Assembly (NCBI GenBank): GCA_034111105.1 | Contig: JAWUXY010000077.1 | Span: 9,055-73,054, forward strand | Source of the DNA: Bermanella sp034111105 | GTDB lineage: Bacteria > Pseudomonadota > Gammaproteobacteria > Pseudomonadales > Oceanobacteraceae | Length of the DNA: 64,000 bases | Direction: 5' to 3' | Shown here: piece by piece, positions 50,939 through 60,277 of the stretch | Layout of the letters: the number at the start of each line of letters is the position of its first letter | How positions within the stretch are numbered: the stretch's first letter is position 1 | Position numbers and translations under genes: made by a program | The notes under the pieces: generated by a model | Databases searched by the model: none | Told to the model about the DNA's origin: nothing | What the model saw: only the letters and a program-made list of their open reading frames with translations

Positions 50939-51289
50939 ATGTCAGCCCATGAAAAAATAAACTATGTTGAGCTACCTGCAAATGACTTAGAAAAAGTGAA
51001 AGCCTTTTTTATTAAAGCGTTTGCTTGGAAGTTTACAGATTATGGCGCTGAATACACCGCATTCACTTATTCTGGAATTGATGGCGGCTTTTTCAAAGCA
51101 CCGTTGTCATCATCCACTCAACAGGGTTCTGCTTTGATTGTGTTATATAGTGAAAATATTCAACACAGTTTAGATAAAGTAGAACAGGCAGGCGGTAAAA
51201 TAATCAAACCTATTTTTATCTTTCCAGGCGGGCGCCGGTTTCATTTCTCAGACCCATGTGGCAATGAGTGGGCTGTGTGGTCGCTGTAA
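50939..51289 (+). CDS. VOC-family (glyoxalase-like) protein
   Basis: A 116-residue single VOC module of the glyoxalase/bleomycin-resistance superfamily. The two beta-alpha-beta-beta-beta halves are visible: NYVELPANDLEKVKAFFIKAFAWKFTDYG and ALIVLYSENIQHSLDKVEQAGGKII, ending in FHFSDPCGNEWAVWSL. The FHFxDPxGNExAVW pattern is common in members of unknown substrate. Start ATG 50939. Single gene; convergent to the histidine kinase. Confidence 0.8.
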   Translation: MSAHEKINYVELPANDLEKVKAFFIKAFAWKFTDYGAEYTAFTYSGIDGGFFKAPLSSSTQQGSALIVLYSENIQHSLDKVEQAGGKIIKPIFIFPGGRRFHFSDPCGNEWAVWSL

Positions 51290-51302
51290 ATACAGCGCAG
51301 GT

Positions 51303-52784
51303 TTACTGGTCGCTACTAGCCGTAATCCTCTTAGGCAGTGTAATGATGAATTGACTGCCGTCACCTAATGTTGATTCTACATCAATCGTGCCTTGCAGTT
51401 TGTGGCTCACAATATTGTAGATGATATGCATGCCTAAGCCTGTGCCACCGTTGCCTCTTTTGGTGGTGAAAAAAGGATCAAAAATTTTCTTTTTCACTTC
51501 GTCACTCATGCCAGTGCCATCATCGCTATAAATAATTTCTATATTGTCTTCAAGTGCTTTTACTTGAATTTTAATCGTGCCGTCATCGCTTGTCTCATAG
51601 GCGTGCATTAGGCTATTCATAATGAGATTGGTGAAGACTTGGGAAAGCGCGCCAGGCAAACTATGAATGATAATGTCTTCTTCACAATCTAAAATAATAG
51701 CCACTTGGTAGCGTTTTAAATTGGGCTTTAGTGTGTAGAGGGTTTCTTGTAAATAATCATTTAAATTAAAGTCACGGTCTTCATCGTAGCTTTGGTCTGC
51801 ACTGACTTGTTTAAAGCTGGTCATTAACTCACTGGCTCGAATAAGGTTTGCCGTCATTAAATGAATACCGTCGTTAAATGTCTCTATAAATGCTTTTAAG
51901 TCATTTTTCGTTAACGTGCCTTCAAAAAAAGCGGTTTCTAATTTTTTTACGCTGTCTTCAACATAACTAGCACTGGTTCTCGCAACACCTAGAGGCGTAT
52001 TGATTTCATGGCTAATGCCCGCAACTAATGAGCCTAGAGACGCCATTTTTTCGCTTTCAACCAGTTGCGATTGTGCGTGTTTTAGATTTTCTAATGCTTG
52101 TTCGGCTTTGTCTCTTTCAGAGGTTAGCATGGTATCGTGTTGTACTTGCCTCTGTTGGGCTTCATTGAATGTTTCGACCAATGTGCCAATTTCATCTTTA
52201 CTTTGCCAGTTGACAGGATGGTGCTTCCCGTCTTGTTGGGAGGCCTCAATGCTTTTCATGATAGATTCTATCGGGCTAACAACCCAACGTCTAAAGACTA
52301 AGAATACGACTAAAAAGATGCTCAGTAGGGCAACTAAGGCCGTTGGGATACGGCTTAACAATATGAACTTTAGGCGGTCGTTATCGAGCTCTATGCGAAA
52401 CGATGCGACGACAACGCCAATATACTGGTTTTCAAAAATAATCGGTTCGCTGAATAATTTTACATTTTGTGATTTTGGGTGTTGGCATTCATCAGGTGCA
52501 TTTTCTGTGAAATTGGCATCTGACATAAGCTCGATGCATAAAATATGGGGGTCTTGAGCGTATTGGTTGAGATAGCTGCTAATAAACTGTTGGTCAAGGT
52601 TCCATGTTGGAATTGCCACCACTTTTGCCAGTTGCTGTACTTGGGTCTTAACCTGAGACAATTGTGCTTCTTTTAGGCTCTGGCTTTCAATGTAGATAAT
52701 AACAGCCGCATACAGAATACCCGCCATAAGAGTGAATGGCAGTGAGATAAAAAAGAGTCGCTTAACCAGACTGTTTTTTGTCAT
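51303..52784 (-). CDS. Orphan sensor histidine kinase
   Basis: About 493 residues: TM1 (about 12-32), periplasmic sensor of about 110 residues with two Cys (LCIELM, DECQHP), TM2 (148-167), HAMP (about 168-222), a coiled coil, then HisKA with the phosphorylated His259 (GISHEINTPLG, full N-terminus numbering 263) and HATPase (NLIMNSLMHAYE, YSDDGTGMSDEVKKKIFDPFFTTKRGNGGTGLGMHIIYNIV). The signal is unknown. No response regulator gene lies beside it. ATG 52784 (MTKNSL) is preferred over the upstream in-frame start. Confidence 0.87.
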   Translation of the reverse strand: MTKNSLVKRLFFISLPFTLMAGILYAAVIIYIESQSLKEAQLSQVKTQVQQLAKVVAIPTWNLDQQFISSYLNQYAQDPHILCIELMSDANFTENAPDECQHPKSQNVKLFSEPIIFENQYIGVVVASFRIELDNDRLKFILLSRIPTALVALLSIFLVVFLVFRRWVVSPIESIMKSIEASQQDGKHHPVNWQSKDEIGTLVETFNEAQQRQVQHDTMLTSERDKAEQALENLKHAQSQLVESEKMASLGSLVAGISHEINTPLGVARTSASYVEDSVKKLETAFFEGTLTKNDLKAFIETFNDGIHLMTANLIRASELMTSFKQVSADQSYDEDRDFNLNDYLQETLYTLKPNLKRYQVAIILDCEEDIIIHSLPGALSQVFTNLIMNSLMHAYETSDDGTIKIQVKALEDNIEIIYSDDGTGMSDEVKKKIFDPFFTTKRGNGGTGLGMHIIYNIVSHKLQGTIDVESTLGDGSQFIITLPKRITASSDQ

Positions 52785-53002
52785 ATTACGGGGCAAAGTA
52801 CGGCCTTCTAAGTATTTGATGCTTATATGATTATTCTAACTTATAAAGGTTAGGCTGAAAGGGGAATTTGAGCCAGCTTTAAAATATATTGTCTAACAAA
52901 TGGACTGTCTGGGTGCATCGCGCCATAATGTACAGTACAAATTGCTATATGCTGATTTTTTTCAGCCAAAATATAATAAAAATAACAAATGCAGGCATCT
53001 CA

Positions 53003-54538
53003 ATGAGTCAGGTTCATTCCCTTTGCGTAGTTGAATCATTCTCCCATAAACGGGTTTTAGTGACAGGTGTAACGGGCTTTCTTGGTAAGGCCATTCTTGA
53101 AAAAATGCTACGTGAAACCCCAAATGTTTCAAAGGTCTATTTACTTGTGCGCTCAAGCGCATCATGCAGCGCCCATGATCGGTGTATGAAAGACGTATTT
53201 GCCTCTAGTTTGTTCGATGTACTACGTGAACAGCATGGGGCTGGCTTTGATGCATTTATTGCAAGCAAGGTAGAAGTTGTAGCGGGTGAGCTTACTGCCC
53301 CTATGTTTGCACTGCCTAAAGACCAGTTTATTAAAATGGCGCAATCGCTTGATTTAATTATCAATTCGGCGGCGAGTGTGAACTTTCGGGAGGCCATGGA
53401 TCAAGCCCTTAAAATCAATACACTTAGCTTGAATAATATTGTCTCCTTAGTTGAGCATAAAGGCGACCCGGCCAATCCCACGCAAGTTTTACAGGTATCC
53501 ACATGCTATGTGAATGGCTTTAATCGGGGTGTTATGCGCGAAGATATCGCCGCTCCTGCATCAGGGTTAATTTCTCGTAAAGAGGATGATGTTTACGATA
53601 TTCAACCTGTTATTGATCAGTTAAATGCAAAGGTAGATCGTATCTATCAAAGCATTACGAATAGCGATCAGCAGCAAAAAAAATTAATACAGTTAGGGAT
53701 CAAACAAAGCCGCCACTTTGGCTGGAACGATACCTATACCTTTACCAAGTGGCTGGGTGAGCAACTGTTGATTGAGGCATTGGGTAAGAAAAACTTAACT
53801 ATTCTGCGGCCGTCTATTATTGAAAGCGCGGTTAGTTCGCCGTTACCGGGCTGGGTTGAAGGCGTGAAAGTGGCTGATGCGTTGATTTATGCCTATGCGA
53901 AAGGGCGAGTGTCTATTTTTCCTGGAGAAGACAGTGGCATTTTAGATGTAATACCTGTGGATCTGGTCGCGAACTCAGCGTTAATGTGCGGCGCTCAAAT
54001 GTTTCAAGACAGCGGGCAGTATCGTATTTATCAATGTTGCAGTGGTCGATTAAATCCGATTCGCTTAAAGCAGTTTATTGATTATGTGCAGCAGGCAGCA
54101 TTGCAGCAATATAAGCAATTACCGAAATTATTTGCAGGTAAGCCGCAAGAAACATTTAAAACAGTGAGCCCTAAAACATTTAGGTTATACATGGCAGCAC
54201 TTAAAGGGGGTACATGGTTAAAAACGATTGCTGGTCGGCTAATGGGCTCTAAAAGTGCAGGTCGCTTGATGGATAAAGCCAATACAACGGCCAGTTTAGC
54301 GATGATTTTTGGTTTTTATACGGCGCCTAAATATCGATTTGATTCGTTGCAACTAGAGCAATTACAAACGCTTTTTTCGGTGGCAGAGCAGGGCATGTTT
54401 AACGCAAAAGCAGATAGCTACAGTTGGCAAAAGTATCTACAAGAAATACATCTTGCCGGTTTACATAAATATGCACTGGCAGGTAAGCCTGACCTTACGA
54501 AAAAACGCGAGCCTGATACGCAAAAGCAAGCCGCTTAG
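53003..54538 (+). CDS. Alcohol-forming fatty acyl-CoA/aldehyde reductase
   Basis: A 511-residue extended SDR close to the Marinobacter FAR (Maqu_2507, about 512 residues) that reduces acyl-CoA to fatty alcohol for wax esters. Cofactor motif TGVTGFLGK (21-29), INSAASVNFRE-MDQALKINTL, QVSTCYVNG, catalytic Tyr245-x3-Lys249 in DTYTFTKWLGEQLL, RPSIIESAVSSPLPGWVEGVKVADA, VIPVDLVANS, QCCSG and IFGFYTAPKYRFD follow in the same order as in that enzyme. Start ATG 53003 (MSQVHSL); the open frame extends to 52889, but homologues start here. Implies wax ester or fatty alcohol synthesis; the wax synthase is not in the window. Confidence 0.93.
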   Translation: MSQVHSLCVVESFSHKRVLVTGVTGFLGKAILEKMLRETPNVSKVYLLVRSSASCSAHDRCMKDVFASSLFDVLREQHGAGFDAFIASKVEVVAGELTAPMFALPKDQFIKMAQSLDLIINSAASVNFREAMDQALKINTLSLNNIVSLVEHKGDPANPTQVLQVSTCYVNGFNRGVMREDIAAPASGLISRKEDDVYDIQPVIDQLNAKVDRIYQSITNSDQQQKKLIQLGIKQSRHFGWNDTYTFTKWLGEQLLIEALGKKNLTILRPSIIESAVSSPLPGWVEGVKVADALIYAYAKGRVSIFPGEDSGILDVIPVDLVANSALMCGAQMFQDSGQYRIYQCCSGRLNPIRLKQFIDYVQQAALQQYKQLPKLFAGKPQETFKTVSPKTFRLYMAALKGGTWLKTIAGRLMGSKSAGRLMDKANTTASLAMIFGFYTAPKYRFDSLQLEQLQTLFSVAEQGMFNAKADSYSWQKYLQEIHLAGLHKYALAGKPDLTKKREPDTQKQAA

Positions 54539-54562
54539 AGTGTGCATAAAGGTTGGGTTTGA

Positions 54563-55264
54563 TTATTTAACGGGCTCAACCGATTTTACTTCAATAATGC
54601 TTTCATCATTTAGGGTGTCATAAACCCAGGTGATGTTCTGGTTCTCTAAATTTGCCCCATAAATTCGGCTGCTATCGATTTTATGAAATGCTGGTTTAGG
54701 GTCTTGAGAGAGTACTTGAATAATGAGTGTTTTAAGTTCGGGCTTGGCTTGTAATGTTTGATCGGCATCGCTACAGAAGGTAACGGTTATATTATCAGGG
54801 GCTTTTTGTGCAAAAGGGTAAACCGCATCCGTAATACTATCGCTGTAAGGCACGTAAGGTTTGATATCGACGATGGGCGTGCCATCAATTAAATCTAAAC
54901 CGCTTACTTTTAATATTACCTTGGCGTGTGATGCGATTACTTGATCAAGCTTTACAACCGACATACCCAGAGCATTGGGGCGATGCGTCGCGCGGGTCGC
55001 GAATACCCCCATTTTTTTATTGCCGCCGAGTCTGGGGGGGCGTACTTTTGCTTTCCAACCTTGATCAATGCATTGATGAAAAATAAAGTGCAGCCAAATA
55101 TGGCTACAAGTTTCTAATCCAGCCACGCAGTCAGGATCATTAAAGGGTGGGACGAATTCAATCTCTCCTTTAGCTGCGGTAACCAGGCCGGGCTGACGGG
55201 GAGTAGCGAATTTCTCTTTATAGCAAGAGCGCACAAAGGCGATAGGCGTGACATCAAATTTCAT
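54563..55264 (-). CDS. trmO: tRNA (N6-threonylcarbamoyladenosine37-N6)-methyltransferase TrmO
   Basis: A 233-residue beta-barrel methyltransferase of the TsaA/TrmO family, which converts t6A to m6t6A in tRNA using S-adenosylmethionine. Motifs PIAFVRSCYKEKFATPRQPGLV, SHIWLHFIFHQ, RPPRLGGNKKMGVFATRATHRPNALGMSVVKL and VSGLDLIDGTPIVDIKPYVPYSDS match the family throughout. Length matches E. coli TrmO (235). Convergent with the acyl reductase gene. Confidence 0.92.
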   Translation of the reverse strand: MKFDVTPIAFVRSCYKEKFATPRQPGLVTAAKGEIEFVPPFNDPDCVAGLETCSHIWLHFIFHQCIDQGWKAKVRPPRLGGNKKMGVFATRATHRPNALGMSVVKLDQVIASHAKVILKVSGLDLIDGTPIVDIKPYVPYSDSITDAVYPFAQKAPDNITVTFCSDADQTLQAKPELKTLIIQVLSQDPKPAFHKIDSSRIYGANLENQNITWVYDTLNDESIIEVKSVEPVK

Positions 55265-55306
55265 GGCCGCATTCTAGCCATTAATTTGATTGGACTCCAT
55301 TACCTT

Positions 55307-56239
55307 TTATAGCATTGTGGTGGCATGACTCTCTTTGCACACGCATACTTTATTACGGCCAGATTGTTTGGCTTGATAAAGGGCTTTGTCTGCGCGGTTG
55401 AGCAAGTCATTACTAGAATCATCTTCTTTGAGCATGGCAAGGCCAGTACTAAGTGTTACTTGTAATAGGCCTTTATCTGTTGAAATACACAAATCAGCAA
55501 CCGTCATACGAATACGTTCCGCTATTAATCGAGCATTTGCCACATTCGCATTATTGAGCAGCACGACAAATTCTTCACCACCATAGCGAAAGCAAATATC
55601 GGTTTGACGAATGCATTGTTTAATCTGGCTCACAACAGCTTTTAAAACCTCATCACCAACCAAGTGACCATAGCCATCGTTAATGCTTTTAAAATGGTCC
55701 AAGTCGACCATTAGCACGCTTAGGTCATAATTAAGGCGCTTACTAAGCTCTATTTCTCGATTTAAATTGTCATCGAGTGCGATGCGATTACCTGCGCCGG
55801 TTAGTGGGTCCTTGAATGCTTGATCAAGGGCGTGGCGATATCGCATTGCGTTTCTTAATGGGTACACGAGTGTGCCCATTAATGCCTCGAGATTAGCCAG
55901 TTCATGCTCGCGAAATCGAGTGCTACGAAAAAATGTTAAGTCACCAAGGTACTTACCTTGTGCTTTTAGCTGGTAGTTGCTGCTGTGCACGCCAAGCTGA
56001 CCCAAAGTGAAATGAATATTCAGCTCTTCGCTTTCATAGACGAGGCCGTCTATTAATACGGTGCTGGCAATTTCACGTTGGAAAATATCCAGCAATGCTT
56101 GGTAGTCTAAGCTTGTCTGCAAAAAAGTCGCTAGGCGGATGAGTACATCCGACTTGATCTGAGGTTTGGCTGCAAGCTGAGAGTAAGGCGTCAGCTTGTC
56201 ATCTTGTAGTTCTGTAATATTCGAAAACTGAGTCGCCAT
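55307..56239 (-). CDS. Diguanylate cyclase with N-terminal sensor region
   Basis: A 310-residue cytosolic protein. Residues 1-135 look like a GAF-type sensor; a GGDEF domain follows (142-305) with active-site GGEEF at 220-224, metal Asp in LMVDLDHFKSIND, and a product-inhibition RxxD site at 211-214 (RQTD), five residues before GGEEF. It makes cyclic di-GMP, probably controlling surface attachment or motility. There is no membrane segment. Single gene, 43 bp after TrmO on the same strand. Confidence 0.9.
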   Translation of the reverse strand: MATQFSNITELQDDKLTPYSQLAAKPQIKSDVLIRLATFLQTSLDYQALLDIFQREIASTVLIDGLVYESEELNIHFTLGQLGVHSSNYQLKAQGKYLGDLTFFRSTRFREHELANLEALMGTLVYPLRNAMRYRHALDQAFKDPLTGAGNRIALDDNLNREIELSKRLNYDLSVLMVDLDHFKSINDGYGHLVGDEVLKAVVSQIKQCIRQTDICFRYGGEEFVVLLNNANVANARLIAERIRMTVADLCISTDKGLLQVTLSTGLAMLKEDDSSNDLLNRADKALYQAKQSGRNKVCVCKESHATTML

Positions 56240-56461
56240 AGTCGGGCCTCATACTTATAAAAGATCAACTTGAATAAGCGATTTCTGTGCCAATGTGACA
56301 TTTTTATTAAAACGTTTTAATTTTCAATGGCTTACAGGATTTTGTGTGAGGTTAGGCTGATAAAAAGGGAAATTTGACAGGTTTGGATGCGAGTATAAGA
56401 CTAAAGTGTCAGATTATTGAATGGTTGCACCGGAGTGATGAGCATTATTTTGACGCTTTTT

Positions 56462-56489
56462 GACTAGCTTGCAGTGATCCAAGCTAGTC
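56462..56489. repeat. Inverted repeat after yciK
   Basis: GACTAGCTT (56462-56470) and AAGCTAGTC (56481-56489) are perfect 9-bp arms with a 10-nt loop, 17 bp past the yciK stop. There is no U-run in the minus direction, so termination is not certain. Confidence 0.5.
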
Positions 56490-56505
56490 GCCAATAAACG
56501 GCGCT

Positions 56506-57237
56506 TTATCCTTCGAATGTAAGCGCTTGGCCGTGAGTATCGTGGCCTGCATCGCTCATCAAATGAATGTATTCATCAACGATAGCATGCGGTGTTTTAA
56601 CTTTTTCAGGATTTTCAGCAGGGTAAGCGGCCGCGCGCATGCCGGTACGAGTGCCGCCAGGGTTGTAGCTGTTCACACGAACTTGGCAGGTGTTTTCAAG
56701 TTCTGCGGCCATGGTTTGCATTAAACCCTCAATGGCGAACTTAGAGATCGCGTATGCCCCCCAGAATGCTTTACTTTCACGACCAACACTGGAAGAGGTG
56801 AAAATGATAGAAGCATGTTTGTTGCTGCTTTCTAACAAGGGTAATAGGGTGCGCGACATTAAAAATTGGCTGTTAACGTTAATGCTCATTACCTTGTTCC
56901 ATGTTTGCCAGTTGTAATTGGCAATGGGCGTACGCTGCCCGAGCATGGCTGCGTTTAGTAATAAACCATCAAGCCTGCCAAACTCTTTTTCTATCATGTC
57001 TCGTAACTGGAAATAGGCCTCTTCTGGTGCTGTCTCTAGGTCAAACGCTACAATAACAGGCTCAGGTAAGCCTTGAGTCATAAAGTCATCATAAATGGCG
57101 TTTAATTTATCCTCAGTACGAGCGAGCATGATTACAGTGGCGCCTGCTTGGGCAAAACCATAGGCGGCAGCCTCACCGATACCGTAACTTGCGCCAGTGA
57201 CTAAGATAATTTTGTCTTGTAGGGAGTGTTGGGTCAT
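56506..57237 (-). CDS. yciK: YciK-family short-chain dehydrogenase
   Basis: A 243-residue SDR: cofactor GASYGIGEAAAYGFAQAGATV with Arg (LARTEDKL) for NADPH; LNAAMLG; catalytic Ser in FTSSSVGRES and Tyr-x3-Lys in YAISKFAIEG. The order ubiG-mupP-yciK matches Pseudomonas, where the same SDR (PA3173) follows. Substrate unknown. The start at 57237 follows mupP by 17 bp, so they form one operon. Confidence 0.85.
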   Translation of the reverse strand: MTQHSLQDKIILVTGASYGIGEAAAYGFAQAGATVIMLARTEDKLNAIYDDFMTQGLPEPVIVAFDLETAPEEAYFQLRDMIEKEFGRLDGLLLNAAMLGQRTPIANYNWQTWNKVMSINVNSQFLMSRTLLPLLESSNKHASIIFTSSSVGRESKAFWGAYAISKFAIEGLMQTMAAELENTCQVRVNSYNPGGTRTGMRAAAYPAENPEKVKTPHAIVDEYIHLMSDAGHDTHGQALTFEG

Positions 57238-57254
57238 AACGTTTTCCGCAAATA

Positions 57255-57983
57255 TTAACGTTCGGCCGCTTGCGGCGAATGCTTGCCGTTTTGCTGACGT
57301 AAAAGTGTTTTTAATAGGGTGCTTAATTTTTCAGGTGATTCTACGCACCAATCAGCTTGCCAAGACTGGGCTTCATTAATGCTGTGAACATAACCGTAAG
57401 CCGCCGCAATGGTGGGCATTTTGGCGCGCTTGCCTGCCTCAATGTCACGAGCATGGTCGCCCACATATAGACATTGTTCGGGTGCTAGCTGAATTTCATC
57501 ACAGGCTTTAAATAAAGGCTCAGGGTTTGGTTTGGTCTGAGTAACGTCATCCGGGCAAATAAGGGTGCTTATACGTTTTTCAAGCTTAAGGGCATTAAGT
57601 AATGCTTCACTATAAAGCCGAGGCTTATTCGTCACAATGCCCCATGGAATTTCATTATTTTCACACCAGCTTAATACGTCGTTTAAACCTTTAAAAAGGT
57701 GGCTCTTTCGCGCAATATTGGTGAGGTATAGGTCTAAAAATAATTGCTTCTTTTTTTCGAAGTCAGGGTGTGACTCTGTTATATCAAAACCGAGGGTGAT
57801 CATAGCGCGTGCGCCATCACTTACCACTTTGCGTATTTCATTTGCAGGTAGTGGTGCTAAACCACTGTCGTGGCGTAAATCATTTAGGCAAAGAATAAAA
57901 TCTTCAGCGGTATCAATTAAGGTGCCGTCTAAATCAAATAATACGCCATGATAAGTGGCTTGGTTGTTATGTGCTTGGCTCAT
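57255..57983 (-). CDS. mupP: HAD phosphatase, MupP-type (N-acetylmuramic acid 6-phosphate phosphatase)
   Basis: A 242-residue HAD-superfamily phosphatase. Catalytic Asp17 and Asp19 in FDLDGTLIDTAEDF; IVTNKP (motif II), TKPNPEPL (motif III Lys) and YVGDHARDIEAGKRA (motif IV). Phosphoglycolate phosphatase is the older annotation; in Pseudomonas the gene in exactly this place (after ubiG, before yciK) is MupP of peptidoglycan recycling, which I prefer. It starts right after the ubiG stop (1 bp gap). Confidence 0.85.
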   Translation of the reverse strand: MSQAHNNQATYHGVLFDLDGTLIDTAEDFILCLNDLRHDSGLAPLPANEIRKVVSDGARAMITLGFDITESHPDFEKKKQLFLDLYLTNIARKSHLFKGLNDVLSWCENNEIPWGIVTNKPRLYSEALLNALKLEKRISTLICPDDVTQTKPNPEPLFKACDEIQLAPEQCLYVGDHARDIEAGKRAKMPTIAAAYGYVHSINEAQSWQADWCVESPEKLSTLLKTLLRQQNGKHSPQAAER

Positions 57984-57984
57984 A

Positions 57985-58683
57985 CTAAGTAGGCTTACTG
58001 GTTTGCATTAGATAGTTTACATCGGTATCACGGCCTAGCTTGTAGGTTTTTGTGATGGGGTTGTAAGTCATGCCAATAAGTTCGCCAATAGTTAGGCCTG
58101 TGTTTCGAGCCCATGATGCAAGCTCGCTTGGGCGAATGAATTTTTTATAGTCATGAGTGCCTTTTGGTAGCATGTTAAGCACGTATTCAGCCCCCACAAC
58201 CGCTAATAAAAAACTTTTAGGGTTACGGTTTAACGTAGAGAAAAATATTTGCCCGCCCGGCTTGCATAACTTATAACACGCTCGAATAATCGAGGCAGGG
58301 TCTGGTACGTGCTCTAGCATTTCAAGACATGTGACCACATCGAATGATTCAGGTTGTTGCTCTGCTAGTTCTTCGACTGGAATTTTTTTGTAATCAATAT
58401 TTAAGCCGCTTTCTAAAGCATGCAGTTTGGCTATTTTTAGGGGCGCTTCGCCCATGTCAATGCCACTAACGGTCGCGCCGCGTTGTGCCATTGCTTCACT
58501 CAAAATACCGCCGCCACAGCCAACATCGAGTACGGTTTTACCTGCAAGTTTGGCATGCCCATCGATAAAGTTAGTTCGTAGTGGGTTGATGTCATGCAGG
58601 GGTTTAAATTCACTTTCTTTGTCCCACCAGCGACTTGCCAGTGCTTCAAATTTTGCGACTTCTGCGTGATCTACATTGCTCAT
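57985..58683 (-). CDS. ubiG: Ubiquinone biosynthesis O-methyltransferase UbiG
   Basis: A 232-residue SAM-dependent methyltransferase. FEALASRWWDKESEFKPLHDINPLRTNFI, the SAM loop VLDVGCGGGILSEAMA, GIDMGEAPL, VVTCLEMLEHVPDP and STLNRNPKSF are the UbiG hallmarks. It performs both O-methylations in ubiquinone synthesis. It is in the operon mtaD-ubiG-mupP-yciK, 28 bp after mtaD. Confidence 0.95.
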   Translation of the reverse strand: MSNVDHAEVAKFEALASRWWDKESEFKPLHDINPLRTNFIDGHAKLAGKTVLDVGCGGGILSEAMAQRGATVSGIDMGEAPLKIAKLHALESGLNIDYKKIPVEELAEQQPESFDVVTCLEMLEHVPDPASIIRACYKLCKPGGQIFFSTLNRNPKSFLLAVVGAEYVLNMLPKGTHDYKKFIRPSELASWARNTGLTIGELIGMTYNPITKTYKLGRDTDVNYLMQTSKPT

Positions 58684-58710
58684 AATATTACCTACGCCAA
58701 AATATAATAT

Positions 58711-60039
58711 TTATTTACTGTCTTTTTTTGAACGAATTTTATCCGCCCAAGATTGCGCCATTTCAATGAGTTGTGATGTATTAAAATGACATAGCTGTTT
58801 GTTTTTAACCTGAAGCTTGCCCGCTACCCAAACGTGGTCAATTTGTGATGCGGATGCACTGTATACAATATGGGAAATAGGGTCGTAGACTGGTGTGCAA
58901 GCGATGTCATTAAAATCAAAACTGATTATGTCGGCTTGCTTGCCAATTTTTAAAGAACCTATTTCGTGCTCTTTTCCTAGGGCGATGGCGCCGTTGATAG
59001 TCGCCATTTTAATGGCTTCAATTGCAGGCAGGGCGCTTGCATTTTTAGCAACGCCTTTTGCTAGTAGTGCGGCTGTGTGCATTTCACTTTGCATGTCTAA
59101 ATCATTATTACTAGCCGAACCATCTGTGCCTAGCGCAACATTAATACGCTTTTCTTGTAGCTCATGAACAGGGCAAAACCCGCTGGCTAATTTCAGATTG
59201 GATTCAGGGCAATGGATAATATGCACATTGTGTTCTTTAAAAATGTGCTGATCAATTTCATTGGCTTGAGTTACGTGCACAGCTTGAACATCAGGTCCCC
59301 AAAAGCCTAAATCTCTTAAGCGCTCACTTGGACGTTGTCCCGTTTTTTCGACAGCATCGAGTACTTCAAACTCTGTTTCATGTAAGTGAATTTGAATGGG
59401 CATGCTGAGTTGGTCGGCAAGTGATCGTACTTTTTTGATTGGTTCGTCGCTGACGGTATAAGGCGCGTGAGGGCCAAAGCCAATATTAATTAATGGGTGG
59501 TGCTTGAATGTATCGTGTGCGTGAACGATTTTTTCAATATATTCATCCGGGCCACTGCCATAGGGTGTTGGGAAATCCAGTACGGGGCCATAAAAAATAC
59601 CGCGCATGCTATATTCAGCCGCTACGTCAGCCGCTACTTCTGGGAAAAAATACATGTCAGAAAAACAGGTTGTGCCGCTTTTTAGCATTTCGGCGATGGC
59701 AAGCTTAGTACCGTCTGCGACAAACTCAGGGCTCACCCATTGGCCCTCAGCTGGCCAAATATGATCTTCTAACCATGTCATAAGAGGCAGGTCATCAGCG
59801 AGCCCTTTAAATAAATTCATGGCTGCATGGCCGTGGCAATTTATAAACCCAGGCATGATCAATTGATTTTCTAGGAGCAGTTCGTCTGCACTTGAATATT
59901 TTGAGCGAGCTTGTGAGGTTGGCAATATATCTTTGATTGTATTTTGTTCGATTACTAAGCTGTGATCGATCAATAAATCATCACCTTCAAGCGTTAGAAT
60001 CCACTTAGGAGTAATTAAGCTCAATTGATGTGTCGTCAT
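58711..60039 (-). CDS. mtaD: 5'-methylthioadenosine/S-adenosylhomocysteine deaminase (TRZ/ATZ family)
   Basis: About 442 residues, an amidohydrolase TIM barrel. Metal ligands: His pair in FINCHGHAAMN, His in HLHETEFEVL, His near HVTQANEID, and Asp in LGTDGSASNNDLDM; the TRZ/ATZ QMHxE-like feature is SDMYFFPE...GPVLDFPTPYG. It deaminates MTA or SAH, feeding a salvage pathway in Pseudomonas. In Pseudomonas it is followed by mtnA; here mtnA is absent between mtaD and gyrA. Start ATG 60039, two codons after an in-frame ATG 60045. Confidence 0.88.
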   Translation of the reverse strand: MTTHQLSLITPKWILTLEGDDLLIDHSLVIEQNTIKDILPTSQARSKYSSADELLLENQLIMPGFINCHGHAAMNLFKGLADDLPLMTWLEDHIWPAEGQWVSPEFVADGTKLAIAEMLKSGTTCFSDMYFFPEVAADVAAEYSMRGIFYGPVLDFPTPYGSGPDEYIEKIVHAHDTFKHHPLINIGFGPHAPYTVSDEPIKKVRSLADQLSMPIQIHLHETEFEVLDAVEKTGQRPSERLRDLGFWGPDVQAVHVTQANEIDQHIFKEHNVHIIHCPESNLKLASGFCPVHELQEKRINVALGTDGSASNNDLDMQSEMHTAALLAKGVAKNASALPAIEAIKMATINGAIALGKEHEIGSLKIGKQADIISFDFNDIACTPVYDPISHIVYSASASQIDHVWVAGKLQVKNKQLCHFNTSQLIEMAQSWADKIRSKKDSK

Positions 60040-60045
60040 GCGCAA

Positions 60046-60277
60046 CCCCTTTGATTAAAAAGTGAACGTAATTGAGTAAAGTGCTGCCAGTATAACTGAA
60101 AAGCCAGATTTTTGGCCCTTTTGATTAGTGGTAATACTTTCATTTATGGTAAAGTGGCAGGCTTTATTGGGGCCTGCAAGAGCGCCGATAAGAGAGTGAT
60201 TAGACTCATTATTTGAGTGGCTCTTGTTATATAACAATAACGCCGAGTAAATTGGCGGAAGAATAAAGGATGCCTGC
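60046..60277 (+). promoter_or_regulatory. mtaD/gyrA divergent promoter region
   Basis: About 230 bp. For gyrA the best guess is TTGATT (60121-60126), 18 bp, TATGGT (60145-60150), followed in the leader by a GCAGGC...GCCTGC hairpin (about 60157-60177). A second candidate has TATAAC at 60230-60235 but no -35. gyrA has AAAGGA 10 nt upstream. None is convincing. Confidence 0.35.

Noticed and set aside
52889..53002. N-terminal extension of the acyl reductase by 38 residues
   Set aside because: The added sequence is unlike the family, and the ATG at 53003 gives the 511-residue length of close relatives.
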